In this document: positions 54,311 to 63,418 of the stretch, piece by piece
How positions within the stretch are numbered: the first letter of the stretch is position 1
Layout: each line of letters starts with the position of its first letter
Origin: Marinobacter sp. F4216
GTDB lineage: Bacteria; Pseudomonadota; Gammaproteobacteria; Pseudomonadales; Oleiphilaceae
Reading direction: 5' to 3'
Length of the DNA stretch: 64,000 nucleotides
Assembly (NCBI RefSeq): GCF_019931195.1
Contig: NZ_JAIOUO010000002.1
Coordinates: 806,001-870,000 of the forward strand
Notes under the pieces: model-generated
The model's database searches: none
What the model saw: only the letters and a program-made list of their open reading frames with translations
What the model was told of the DNA's origin: nothing
Made by a program: the position numbers and the translations under genes

Positions 54311-55581
54311 GCCTTTAGCTCCACGCCCAGGTCGCCAGTGACGCGCAGGGCACTTCGAACGCCGTCCTCATGAAAGCCATTGAACCAGTAGGCCCCACAG
54401 AAGTGGCTGCGGTTCCGGTTTCCGATTTCCTCATAGCGGTTCTGGGCTGCCACCGCATCCAGAGTGAATACAGGGTGGGAGTACCGGAATGTCTTGATGA
54501 CCCTCGTCGGATCGATGTCCTGACTGCGGTTGAGGGTTACGCAGAAGGTTTCAGGGGCATCGTGAAAGTTCTGCAGAATGTTCATGTTGTAGGTGACGGA
54601 CACCGGTTCGGTGCTGTGCTGCGGAATGAAGTAATTCCATGCCGCCCAGGCGAGCTGTGTGCTGGGAAGCATGCGGCTGTCGGTGTGCAGGACCACCTCG
54701 TTGTCTTGAAAACCGATAGCGCCAAGAATTTCGCGTTCCTGAGCAGTTGCGTCATCACCCAGAATCGACAGTGTCTGGTCGCTGTGACAGGCGAAGATCA
54801 CCTGATCGAACCGTTGTTCCTCTCCATGGATCCAAAGGCTCACGCCCTGTTCATCCCGTTTGACGCGGTCGATGGGAGTATTTAAATGAGTATGAGGTCC
54901 GAGGCGGTCCATCATTCTGGACACGTACTGGGACGATCCTCCGGAGATGACGCGCCAGGTGGGCCGATCATCGACGGACAGCATCCCGTGGTTGTTGAAA
55001 AACTGAAGGAAGAAGCGGATGGGAAACTGCTCCAGAACGATTTCCGGGGCGGACCAGATCGCGGCACCCATAGGCACGATGTAGTAATTCCGGAAGTATC
55101 GGGAGTAGCCGTTCCGGTTGAGATAATGCCCGAGGGTTTCGGTGTCGTCGATGGAGTTATTTTCCAGCGCTTTCCGGGTTTCACGGTTGAATCTTAGGAT
55201 CTCGTGGATCATCCGAAGAAACGAGGGGCGGAGAAGATTGCGGCGCTGGGCGAACAGCTTGTTGAGGTTGGTGCCGTTGTACTGGAGTCCACTGTGACTG
55301 CACTCCACACTGAAGCTCATATCGCTGACTTCGGATGGCACGCCAAGCAGGTCCATCAGCCGCATGAAGTTCGGGTAGGTCCAGTCATTGAACACAATGA
55401 ATCCCGTGTTTACCGGCCAGGTACGGCCACCGGCTTCGACATGCTCGGTGTTGGTGTGGCCGCCGGCATAGTCGCCGGCTTCGAACAGCTCTACGTCGTA
55501 ATGTTTCGCTAACAGCCATGCGGCGGTCAGGCCGGAAACGCCGGCCCCAATGACAGCAATACGCTGACGATGGTCACTCAT
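54307..55581 (-). CDS. FAD-dependent amine-oxidase-like protein of lipid operon
   Basis: A 424-residue flavoprotein. The N-terminal dinucleotide motif is IAVIGAGVSGLTAAWLL at about 8-24, followed by ELFEAGDYAGGHTNT. The C-terminal FAD-contact FCGAYWFNGFHEDGVRSAL is typical of this amine_oxidase/COG2907 group. Its likely role is oxidation of a lipid-linked substrate. It follows the SDR gene by 17 bp and overlaps DUF1365 by 4 bases. Confidence 0.88.
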   Translation of the reverse strand: MSDHRQRIAVIGAGVSGLTAAWLLAKHYDVELFEAGDYAGGHTNTEHVEAGGRTWPVNTGFIVFNDWTYPNFMRLMDLLGVPSEVSDMSFSVECSHSGLQYNGTNLNKLFAQRRNLLRPSFLRMIHEILRFNRETRKALENNSIDDTETLGHYLNRNGYSRYFRNYYIVPMGAAIWSAPEIVLEQFPIRFFLQFFNNHGMLSVDDRPTWRVISGGSSQYVSRMMDRLGPHTHLNTPIDRVKRDEQGVSLWIHGEEQRFDQVIFACHSDQTLSILGDDATAQEREILGAIGFQDNEVVLHTDSRMLPSTQLAWAAWNYFIPQHSTEPVSVTYNMNILQNFHDAPETFCVTLNRSQDIDPTRVIKTFRYSHPVFTLDAVAAQNRYEEIGNRNRSHFCGAYWFNGFHEDGVRSALRVTGDLGVELKA

Positions 55582-55598
55582 CCAATGAAGTCCTGTTG

Positions 55599-56378
55599 TT
55601 AGGTGCCTTTACGCGCCATATTGGCGGCCATCCGGTCAACCAGCCCCTGGGGAAGGGCGCCAAGGAGTCTCAGCGTCCAGGTGAATCGTTTGGGGAAGTC
55701 AATCTCGTTCTTGCCCTTGGCCAGCCCGCTTACGATGCGCTCTGCGGCGTCTTCCGCGGTGACGAGGAAGGGCATGGGAAAGTCATTGCGGTCAGTCAGG
55801 GGCGTCTTTACGAATCCTGGCGAGACCACCACCACATCAATGCCTTCGTGGGCGAGGTCGGCGCGCAGCGAGTGGGCGAAGTAGGTCAGCGCCGCTTTTG
55901 AGGCGCCGTAGCCTTCCGCCCGGCCAAACGGAAACCACCATGCCGACGAGCTGACGATGACCAGCGTTGCCGGCAGACCTTTGGCCCGGGTGCGTCGCAG
56001 TGCGGGTAGGGCGATATCAAGACAGCGGGCAGTACCGATCACGTTGGTGTGGACGTTCTGTTCGATGATCCGGCTGTCGTAATCGGCCACATCAAGATAC
56101 TGGCAGGTACCGGCGTTAAGAATGACCATATGAAGGTCGCCCTGGTCTTCGAGTACCTGGGCAATTTGCCTGAGATCTTCCTGGTTGGTCGTGTCACCCG
56201 GCGCACTGAGCATTTTCTCTGGCGCCACCCGGCACAGTTCCTCCAGTGGCTCTGAACGCCTGCCGGTCAATATCAGACGATGGTTACCCCGGACCAATGC
56301 CCGGGTCAGGGCCTCGCCGATACCACTCCCTGCTCCGGTTATCCAGATGTTGGACGGTGACTCAAGGCGATGACTCAT
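55599..56378 (-). CDS. Short-chain dehydrogenase/reductase
   Basis: A 259-residue SDR with the cofactor motif TGAGSGIG at 14-21 and the catalytic SSSAWW...YGASK pattern. The start at 56378 (MSHRLESPSN) overlaps the NTF2-like stop by 4 bases and gives normal length; an in-frame extension of 63 residues is not credible. In this operon it could reduce or oxidise a lipid-derived carbonyl. Cofactor preference is not determined. Confidence 0.86.
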   Translation of the reverse strand: MSHRLESPSNIWITGAGSGIGEALTRALVRGNHRLILTGRRSEPLEELCRVAPEKMLSAPGDTTNQEDLRQIAQVLEDQGDLHMVILNAGTCQYLDVADYDSRIIEQNVHTNVIGTARCLDIALPALRRTRAKGLPATLVIVSSSAWWFPFGRAEGYGASKAALTYFAHSLRADLAHEGIDVVVVSPGFVKTPLTDRNDFPMPFLVTAEDAAERIVSGLAKGKNEIDFPKRFTWTLRLLGALPQGLVDRMAANMARKGT

Positions 56379-56842
56379 CCCGCGTATCCCTTCACCCAGC
56401 GAATGACTTTGCCCATCACCGGAAGGTTTTCGTACAGCAACTGACCTGCGTCGAAATAATCTCGGTGGTAATACACCTTGCCCTTGCGAACGGCAAGGTG
56501 ACTTATTCCCTGAACCTGAATTAACCCGCCTTTGTTGATCCGCTTGTGCCGGAGGTGCATGACCCACGGAATGGCGATCCTGTTCTCGTCCACCACCGGG
56601 TGAGAAAACTCAAACCGACAGCTGATGGCGTTCGCGTATGCACTGGCAAAGTAGTGCGTCAGGTCGTCCAGGCCCTGCGCCGAACTGAGCGGGTCCTGGA
56701 AATAAATGTCTTCGCTGTAGAGCTCTGCCAGACGATTCAGATTGCCTTTGTCCAGCTCATTAAAGAGGCTCTTGAACTTGTCGAGGGTCGCGGGAACGGC
56801 AGCGTCCGGCGCTCCAACCTCGACTGCTGGGGCGGCTTTCAT
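56375..56842 (-). CDS. NTF2-like (SnoaL-type) protein
   Basis: A 155-residue cone-shaped NTF2-fold protein (LFNELDKGNLNRLAELYSEDIYFQDPLS at the start, DYFDAGQLLYENLPVMG near the end). Such proteins often bind small hydrophobic molecules or act as accessory isomerases. It overlaps both neighbouring genes by 4 bases. Function in lipid modification is inferred from context. Confidence 0.83.
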   Translation of the reverse strand: MKAAPAVEVGAPDAAVPATLDKFKSLFNELDKGNLNRLAELYSEDIYFQDPLSSAQGLDDLTHYFASAYANAISCRFEFSHPVVDENRIAIPWVMHLRHKRINKGGLIQVQGISHLAVRKGKVYYHRDYFDAGQLLYENLPVMGKVIRWVKGYAG

Positions 56843-57795
56843 GAGCGGCTCCTCCTCATGTTATCCAGTTTCCGGGTTTCCTCTTGAATATGTTCCGGTA
56901 TAGGGTTCAGATCCCAGATGATACCGAGGCGCGCAAGCAGCCAGAGTCCATACCAGGTCATATCGATTTCGTACCAGCGGAATCCCTGGCGAACGGACTG
57001 GGGCCAGCGGTGGTGATTGTTGTGCCAACCTTCGCCCAGCGTTACCAGTGCCAGCCAGAAGTTGTTGCGGCTGTCATCAGAGGTGTCAAAACGGCGCTTG
57101 CCCCAAACATGGCAAAGGGAGTTGATGGTTACGGTGGAATGAAACAGCGCGACGGTTGAGATAAAGAAGCCCCAAACCAGTAACTGGAAGCCGTCGGTAC
57201 CCAGGTGAGGCGCCCAAGCTGCAAGTGTCTCGCCGATGCCGAATATGAGTACGGCAGCGATGGCGGGAATGGCAGCGTCGAACCGGTTCAACCAGCGCAG
57301 TTCCGGATATTTTGCCCAGTCCCGAACCCGGCGCTCATCGGTGGCGAAGCCCGCATCGCAGGTGAACCAGCCAATGTGGGACCACCAGAATCCGCGCTGT
57401 TGGGGAGAATGCAGATCCTGTTCCTGGTCGGAGTGTTGATGGTGATGTCGATGGTGGGCCGCCCACCAGAGCGGCCCCCGCTGGGCAGCGCTCGCGCCCA
57501 GCACGGCAAAGGCAAACTGGGCGGGCCGGCTGGTCTTGAACGTTTTGTGGGCAAAATACCGATGGTAAAACCCTGTAATGGCAAACATCCGGACCAGAAA
57601 AAACGCCAGCGCAAACACCACCGCAAAGGTGCTGACTCCGGTGAAAAAGGCCAGGAAGCACGCCAGATGGAGCAGCAGAAAAGGCACCACACGGAGAACG
57701 TTGAAGTGCTTGGAGGTGGTATCTATGTGATCTGAACCGGCTTCGGAATCGAACCACCTCAGAATGTTCAAGCGCCAGTTATTCGTGGGGGACAT
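56839..57795 (-). CDS. Acyl-lipid/acyl-CoA desaturase (delta-9 type)
   Basis: Integral-membrane di-iron desaturase of 318 residues with the three histidine boxes HRYFAH (78-83), HHRHHH (114-119) and HNNHH (258-262). Four hydrophobic segments flank them. The start at 57795 is chosen from GGAAGG about 10 nt upstream; an in-frame ATG at 57894 has no ribosome site. It probably introduces the double bond that downstream enzymes then modify. It heads the operon and is divergent from the FAD oxidoreductase at 57914. Confidence 0.9.
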   Translation of the reverse strand: MSPTNNWRLNILRWFDSEAGSDHIDTTSKHFNVLRVVPFLLLHLACFLAFFTGVSTFAVVFALAFFLVRMFAITGFYHRYFAHKTFKTSRPAQFAFAVLGASAAQRGPLWWAAHHRHHHQHSDQEQDLHSPQQRGFWWSHIGWFTCDAGFATDERRVRDWAKYPELRWLNRFDAAIPAIAAVLIFGIGETLAAWAPHLGTDGFQLLVWGFFISTVALFHSTVTINSLCHVWGKRRFDTSDDSRNNFWLALVTLGEGWHNNHHRWPQSVRQGFRWYEIDMTWYGLWLLARLGIIWDLNPIPEHIQEETRKLDNMRRSRS

Positions 57796-57913
57796 ACCCG
57801 ATTTGCCTTCCTCTGAAAAATTCTTTGTCGCCAGAGCGTTACTGGAACAGCGTCTGGTTGCCTGTTTAGATGGTTGTACGTTTAAACCCTTCATTTTGGA
57901 TGCACTTAATTAA

Positions 57914-58933
57914 ATGCCGAACGAAAAATCAGTTTCACTGCCGGTACGCCGTATTGCCATTGTTGGTTCAGGCCTGTCAGGTCTTACTGCAGCAATCCTG
58001 TTGCAACAGCAGGGACACAAAGTGGTCGTATTCGAGAAGAGTCGGGGGCCGGGGGGCAGGTTGGCTGCCAAGCGGGTACCGGGGGGCTCCGCCGATATCG
58101 GTGCGCAGTATTTCACGGCTCGTAACCCGGATTTCCTTCCCTTTCTCCGTCATTACGCTGGTGACTCCACCTTTGCCCCCTGGCAGGGCGAATTCGGCTT
58201 CAGGAGCGCGACTGGCCAGTGGAGCCCCTTCCCTGAGGAGCACCGTTACGTGGGCACACCACGGATGACCGCGATCACGAGAGCTCTGTCCCATCACCTC
58301 GATGTGGTGCCGGAAACCCGGGTTAAGCGGTTCAGCCGGTATGGGGAACAGTGGACTCTTTATGATATTGAGGATAGTTCACTCGGCAGCTTCGACCAGA
58401 TCATTCTGACCGCACCGCCCGCCCAGAGTCGCGACTTACTGGTGGACAGTGGACTTGAAGCGGAAGCCGTAATGCTCGAGGACTATGTCGCTGGCATACA
58501 GCCATGCTGGGCAGTGGCTGCGCACTTCAATGAAACACCCTGCGCGCACCACCAGGGTATGCGTGTGGAACACCCGGTCCTGTATTGGCTTGCCAATAAC
58601 TCCAGCAAGCCTGATCGGAAAGATGAGGGAGAGTGGTGGGTATTACACGCCGATCCTGCGTGGAGTCAGTCCCACGTCGATACGCCACCGGAGCAGGTTG
58701 CGGCTCTGTTGGTCGAGGCGTTTCGGGATCTGGTGGGCTTTGCGGAGGATCCTGGCGAGGTGATAGCGCATCGATGGCTGTACGCCCGCTCTGCCTGCGA
58801 CGCACAGCCGGGGCACCTGTGGTTCGACGAGCAGAAAATCGGCCTGGCTGGTGACTGGCTACGCGGTGGGCGTGTGGAAGGGGCGTTCGACAGTGCGAGC
58901 CAACTGGTCCAGGCCATGCCTTCCGGCGCCTGA
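57914..58933 (+). CDS. FAD/NAD(P)-binding oxidoreductase, renalase-like
   Basis: A 339-residue flavoprotein with the N-terminal motif IAIVGSGLSGLTAAILLQQQG (about 13-33) and FEKSRGPGGRLA. The C-terminal GLAGDWLRGGRVEGAFDSA is the FAD contact. The group resembles renalases and is common near photolyase and CFA-type clusters. The region upstream (about 119 bp to the desaturase start) must hold divergent promoters. Only a poor ribosome site (GGATGCA) precedes the ATG. The stop is 11 bp before the convergent HD-domain gene. Confidence 0.85.
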   Translation: MPNEKSVSLPVRRIAIVGSGLSGLTAAILLQQQGHKVVVFEKSRGPGGRLAAKRVPGGSADIGAQYFTARNPDFLPFLRHYAGDSTFAPWQGEFGFRSATGQWSPFPEEHRYVGTPRMTAITRALSHHLDVVPETRVKRFSRYGEQWTLYDIEDSSLGSFDQIILTAPPAQSRDLLVDSGLEAEAVMLEDYVAGIQPCWAVAAHFNETPCAHHQGMRVEHPVLYWLANNSSKPDRKDEGEWWVLHADPAWSQSHVDTPPEQVAALLVEAFRDLVGFAEDPGEVIAHRWLYARSACDAQPGHLWFDEQKIGLAGDWLRGGRVEGAFDSASQLVQAMPSGA

Positions 58934-58944
58934 ATCGGGCCGCA

Positions 58945-60432
58945 TCACTCAATCAGCGGCGCAGTGATCTGCTTCGTTGGCTTGTCCGGTGGGGTATAGA
59001 AATGGGTGATGGTTCCATCCCGGAATTTACTGAAGAAGGCACTGACTTCGGTGATTTGTTTGAGTGAGCGGGAGCGGTCGATCGGGTCGCGAATCAGCAC
59101 CTTGATGCCATCGAAATTCTCCTGGATTTTGGAGAACCGCGCCCGCATGGAACAGGTGACCACGCTGTCGGGGTCGAGGTCCAGTTCCTCGCCAAGCCAG
59201 GTGCTGTGCTGCCGGACCTGTTCGTCCGTGAGGTCCTCGCGGGTATCCAGATGATTCAGTTTGACGCGATTGACAATACAGCGGGAGTAACTGGCCGGGT
59301 TGCGCCGGGCTTCCTTGCGGAACGCCTCCCAGAAGAAATTGTCCGTAAGCTCGGCGAAGTACTCCATATTACTCAGGCAGGTATCCACCCATGCAAAGTT
59401 GTCCGGATCTTCCAGAACTTCGTTAATGGCCTCCCGGAGTAGCCAGTCGAAACCCAGGGCGGTTTTATGGGCATAGACCTTACGGTACATCTGGTGGCGG
59501 CTGTACACGAAATCCTCGAGGGCCCCGAGGCCTTTCTGGGTGATGGCAAGGCCCAGCCACGGTTCAGACACATCCCAGCCGAATCTCAGGTTGCTCAGCA
59601 GATGGTCCAGGTTGAAGCCGCCGATGGTGACGGAGGAATGGAAGCCGTCCCGCAGCATGTAGTCGGCGCGGTCAGCATCGATTTCCCCGGATACCACCGA
59701 TTTCAGCAGGTCCCGCACCAGGCGTGGTATGTCGGTTCCGCTCATGGCACTTGAGCGCGCTTCGGAACCTGCGATGAACTCCCAGAACGTATGGGCATGC
59801 TGGCGGAAGGTCTCGCTGGGCGCCGTTTCCGTGGTTTCCATAATGCCGATGACGTCCCGGGCACAGATCCCGGCGTCCTCCAGGTCGACAGCCGACAGGA
59901 CCTCGTGAGCAACCCGAACCGAATAATGCTCGTGCTCAAGTTCTTCGGGCTCTTCGCTGTGATAGTCGGAGAAATCCATACCCGCCCAGAGATCGGCGAA
60001 TCGTCCGGGGCGTGACATCAACTCCCGTATCCGGCGGGCCTTGGTAAACTGGTGAGAGAAACTGGAGTGGCCACTGTCGTGAAGCAGGCACCCCAGGCGA
60101 ATGATCTTCGCCAGGTAATCGATGGCGTCCAACTGGCTGAGGCTCAGGTCAGTGCATTCGCTCAGCTTTCGTTCCCGGAGGTAGGCATCGATCATCGAGC
60201 GGAACATGCGTGTGCCGACATGCAGAACACCGATGCTGTGGAGAAACCGGGAGTGGGTCGCGCCAGGAAAAACCAGGCTGAGTATGTCGTTCTGACAAAT
60301 ATTCCGGAGTCGCTGGAACAGGGGATGGTCAATCACCTGAATTTCATGTCGGTAGAGTGGGATGCCGCCATGAACCGGGTCCATGATCAGTTTGTCATAC
60401 GCGCCGAGCAAGTCGTTCACTGCACGTCTCAT
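58945..60432 (-). CDS. HD-domain phosphohydrolase (SAMHD1/dGTPase-like)
   Basis: A 495-residue protein of the HD superfamily. The N-terminal LIMDPVHGGIPLYRHEIQVIDHP and FQRLRNICQNDILSLVFPGATHSRFLHSIG are typical of the SAMHD1-like group. Metal ligands are His65, His118-Asp119 (LLHDSGH) and a later Asp in SGEIDADRADYMLRD. GGGAGA is 9 nt before the ATG. Substrate may be deoxynucleotide triphosphates or other nucleotides; unknown here. Confidence 0.87.
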   Translation of the reverse strand: MRRAVNDLLGAYDKLIMDPVHGGIPLYRHEIQVIDHPLFQRLRNICQNDILSLVFPGATHSRFLHSIGVLHVGTRMFRSMIDAYLRERKLSECTDLSLSQLDAIDYLAKIIRLGCLLHDSGHSSFSHQFTKARRIRELMSRPGRFADLWAGMDFSDYHSEEPEELEHEHYSVRVAHEVLSAVDLEDAGICARDVIGIMETTETAPSETFRQHAHTFWEFIAGSEARSSAMSGTDIPRLVRDLLKSVVSGEIDADRADYMLRDGFHSSVTIGGFNLDHLLSNLRFGWDVSEPWLGLAITQKGLGALEDFVYSRHQMYRKVYAHKTALGFDWLLREAINEVLEDPDNFAWVDTCLSNMEYFAELTDNFFWEAFRKEARRNPASYSRCIVNRVKLNHLDTREDLTDEQVRQHSTWLGEELDLDPDSVVTCSMRARFSKIQENFDGIKVLIRDPIDRSRSLKQITEVSAFFSKFRDGTITHFYTPPDKPTKQITAPLIE

Positions 60433-60546
60433 ATCGCTGAATCTCCCAATTTGGCGAAACTGCCCTTGTTATATCACAGAGGCGTGCCAGAATAGGCTTA
60501 GTATCGCCAATTTCTCGTTTATCGCTGGTAGTTTAGGGCAACCGCC

Positions 60547-61749
60547 ATGACCTCGCGCACTGAGCGCATCCTGATTATCGACGCCGACCAACATGCCCGG
60601 ACGGAACTTGCCCGCTATCTGGAGGCCCGTGGCTTCTATGTCACTGGATGCGCCGATTTCGGCGCAGCTCAGACGGTGTTCAGTGAAGGCATTCCAGACG
60701 TTATTTTTGTCGATGTTCCTCCGGCCACGATTCGTGAGTTGGCCAGAATAATTGAAGAGTCGGAAAGCCTCACGCCCATCGTATGCTGCTCGGAGAGCAG
60801 CTCCAGCGCGGATGTCGTGGCGGCTCTCAGGGCCGGTGCCGCGGATTTTCTGCTCAAGCCCTGTAACGATGACAAAGCTGCGCTGGATGATGTCATCGAG
60901 AAACTGTTTGACCGGGTCAGAGTCAATCGCCTGAATCAGCTCTACCGGCAAGAACTGGAAGAGGCCAACCGGGAATTACGCAACGGTATAGCTGAGTTGC
61001 GGGCAGACCAGAGGGCAGGGCGCAAGGTACAGCTCAAGATGCTGCCAGATCGGGAGCAGGATATTGAAGGCTTACACGTCGAGCACCTGATCAAGCCCTC
61101 GCTTTACCTGAGCGGCGATTTTCTGGATTATTTCCCGATCACTGAGAATCAGGTGTTGGTCTATATTGCGGATGTTTCGGGGCATGGCGCCAGTTCGGCT
61201 TTCGTCACCGTTTTGCTCAAAAACCTGACGAACCGGCTTCAGCGCAACCTGCGTCGCGGGTCCAGCGACGACATTCTGTATCCCGAACGGTTCTTGCAAA
61301 GGATCAATTCGGAATTACTGGACACCGGGTTAGGCAAGCACGTTACTGTCTTCGTTGGCATCATCACGCTGAGCGAACGTAAATTACGGTACGCCGTTGG
61401 CGCCCATTTCCCGATGCCAATTCTGTCGTTTGAAGAAGGTTCAACGGCTTTTCTCGAGGGCAGAGGTCTTCCGGTAGGCTTGTTCGAGGACCCTGAATGG
61501 GATGTGTACGAAGCTTCGCTGGACAAACCCTTCCGACTGATACTGTTTTCCGATGGCATTCTGGAGGTCATCCGGGCCAAAAGCCTTGATGATAAGGAAA
61601 AGACGTTACTTGAACTCGTATCCAGTGGGCGGCACACTATCGCCTCCTTGAGCGAGGCCCTTAATCTCGACGACATCACGGAATTACCTGACGATATAGC
61701 TATTGTGTCGGTTACGGACACGGCCAATGAGTCAGATTCCCGTCGTTAA
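60547..61749 (+). CDS. Response regulator with PP2C/SpoIIE phosphatase domain (HsbR-like)
   Basis: A 400-residue protein. The receiver domain (about 1-120) has the acidic pair Asp12/Asp14, phosphoacceptor Asp56 and Lys104. A coiled linker (about 125-160) leads to a PP2C-type SpoIIE domain (about 175-390) with SLYLSGDFLDYF, YIADVSGHGASSAFV and DDIAIVSV. P. aeruginosa HsbR has an added C-terminal anti-sigma-type kinase domain, which is absent here. It probably dephosphorylates the STAS protein encoded 19 bp downstream in a partner-switching pathway. Confidence 0.88.
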   Translation: MTSRTERILIIDADQHARTELARYLEARGFYVTGCADFGAAQTVFSEGIPDVIFVDVPPATIRELARIIEESESLTPIVCCSESSSSADVVAALRAGAADFLLKPCNDDKAALDDVIEKLFDRVRVNRLNQLYRQELEEANRELRNGIAELRADQRAGRKVQLKMLPDREQDIEGLHVEHLIKPSLYLSGDFLDYFPITENQVLVYIADVSGHGASSAFVTVLLKNLTNRLQRNLRRGSSDDILYPERFLQRINSELLDTGLGKHVTVFVGIITLSERKLRYAVGAHFPMPILSFEEGSTAFLEGRGLPVGLFEDPEWDVYEASLDKPFRLILFSDGILEVIRAKSLDDKEKTLLELVSSGRHTIASLSEALNLDDITELPDDIAIVSVTDTANESDSRR

Positions 61750-61768
61750 ACGAGTAACCGTGTGAAGC

Positions 61769-62263
61769 ATGATGGCTGGTTATAAAATCCTGCAGGCTGA
61801 AAAACAGGGCATTTATGTCCTGAAGTTTATCGGGGAAATCCGGCTGAACCTCTGTTCAACGCTGGACAATCTGGTTGAGTCCATCACCCGGGATCCGGAA
61901 TTCAAGACCGTGGTGATCGATCTGACCGAAACCGAGGTTATCGACAGCACGACCCTTGGCCTGCTTGCCAAAATCGCCATGGCCGCTCAGCAACAAAGTC
62001 ACTTCCTGCCCACCCTTATCTCCACCAATCCTGATATTACCCGTATCATCACCTCCATGGGTTTCGATAAGATCTTCATTATTGTTCGGGAGCCCGCTTC
62101 CCGAATCGAAGAGCTTGAGGAAATTCCCGTTCTGAAAGCCAGCGAACAACAGGTTCGCGACAAGGTACTGGACGCCCACAAGGTCCTGATGGGGCTCAAT
62201 AGCCGTAACAGAGAAGAGTTCAAGAATCTGGTGCAGGCGCTGGAGTGCGAAGAGCCAGGTTGA
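61769..62263 (+). CDS. hsbA: STAS-domain anti-sigma factor antagonist (HsbA-like)
   Basis: A 164-residue protein. The STAS domain (about 5-110) carries the phosphorylatable serine at position 60 in VIDSTTLGLLAKI. A C-terminal helical extension of about 50 residues is unusual for a simple SpoIIAA-type protein but seen in HsbA. In P. aeruginosa HsbA switches between the anti-sigma factor FlgM and a diguanylate cyclase. It is co-transcribed with the receiver-PP2C gene. Two adjacent ATGs leave the start uncertain by one residue. Confidence 0.85.
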   Translation: MMAGYKILQAEKQGIYVLKFIGEIRLNLCSTLDNLVESITRDPEFKTVVIDLTETEVIDSTTLGLLAKIAMAAQQQSHFLPTLISTNPDITRIITSMGFDKIFIIVREPASRIEELEEIPVLKASEQQVRDKVLDAHKVLMGLNSRNREEFKNLVQALECEEPG

Positions 62264-62329
62264 TAGGCGGCGGTCGCTGCCTGACCCGGGCCGGGTGTCC
62301 TCCGAAATCATAAAAAACACGGATCAGCT

Positions 62330-63400
62330 ATGCCGGAAACTAACACGTCCCAGAAAAAAACTGGGGCAAGCGAAGCAGCACACGATGTTGCCGTATTGGG
62401 TGGCGGTAGCTTCGGTACTGCCATGGCAAAAGTGCTTGGCGAAAACGGTCACACGGTTCATTTCTGGATGCGCGACCCGGACCAGGCCGCAGAGATCGAA
62501 AATACCCGCATAAATAGTCGCTACATGCCCGGAGTAGAGCTCACTGGCGATATTCAGCCGACCACAGACATGGCGGGCGCTATCGCAAACGCTGAGATCG
62601 TGTTTGTCGCTATTCCCAGCAAAGCGTTTCGCTCAGTGATCAGCCAGCACAGGTCCGAGTTCAGGGATGGCCAGATCGTTATCAGCCTGACCAAAGGTAT
62701 TGAGCGTGACGGCTTCAAACTGATGTCCGAAGTGCTCCAGGAGGAAATTCCCCGGTGCCGGATTGGGGTACTGAGCGGCCCAAACCTGGCGAGCGAGATT
62801 GCCGCCCGGGATCTCACTGCAACAGTGATTGCCGCCAAGGATCCGGACGTGCGCCGGACTGTCCAGGATCTGCTTGGATGTTCCTATTTCCGGGTCTATG
62901 CCAATGTGGATGTGTACGGCGTTGAGTTGGCCGGGGCGCTGAAGAACATCTACGCCATCGTTGCAGGCCTGGCGGATGCGCTCGAGATGGGGGAAAACGC
63001 CCGTGCCATGCTGATGACCCGAGGGTTGGCCGAAATGAGCCGATTTGCAGTCAGCCTCGGGGCCAATCCCATGACGTTCATGGGGCTGGCGGGTGTTGGC
63101 GACCTTATCGTGACCTGCACCTCCTCCAAGAGCCGGAATTTCCGGGTAGGTTACGCGGTAGGCAAGGGCAAGACACTGGATGAAGCTGTCAGCGAGCTTG
63201 GCCAGGTGGCAGAAGGTATCTATACCCTCGAGCTGGTCAAGGAGAAAGCTGAAGGGGTTGGTATTTACATGCCACTGGTGCGGGGCCTGTTTGAAATCCT
63301 CTATGGTTCGGCTTCCATCAGTGCGGTGATCAACAGCCTGATGATGGCGGTTCAGAATTCTGATGTGGAGTTCATCCTGCCGCGCACCATTGCCCACTGA
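62330..63400 (+). CDS. gpsA: Glycerol-3-phosphate dehydrogenase [NAD(P)+]
   Basis: Makes sn-glycerol 3-phosphate for phospholipid synthesis. The 356-residue protein has the nucleotide-binding AVLGGGSFGTAMAK (residues 21-34), the GPNLASEIAARDLTA motif, the catalytic Lys in ELAGALKNIYAIVAG, and GVGDLIVTCTSSKSRN. A 15-residue polar N-terminal extension precedes the fold. It lies 66 bp downstream of the STAS gene and 18 bp upstream of sixA. Confidence 0.97.
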   Translation: MPETNTSQKKTGASEAAHDVAVLGGGSFGTAMAKVLGENGHTVHFWMRDPDQAAEIENTRINSRYMPGVELTGDIQPTTDMAGAIANAEIVFVAIPSKAFRSVISQHRSEFRDGQIVISLTKGIERDGFKLMSEVLQEEIPRCRIGVLSGPNLASEIAARDLTATVIAAKDPDVRRTVQDLLGCSYFRVYANVDVYGVELAGALKNIYAIVAGLADALEMGENARAMLMTRGLAEMSRFAVSLGANPMTFMGLAGVGDLIVTCTSSKSRNFRVGYAVGKGKTLDEAVSELGQVAEGIYTLELVKEKAEGVGIYMPLVRGLFEILYGSASISAVINSLMMAVQNSDVEFILPRTIAH

Positions 63401-63418
63401 GCGGCTTGTGGAGGCCTA

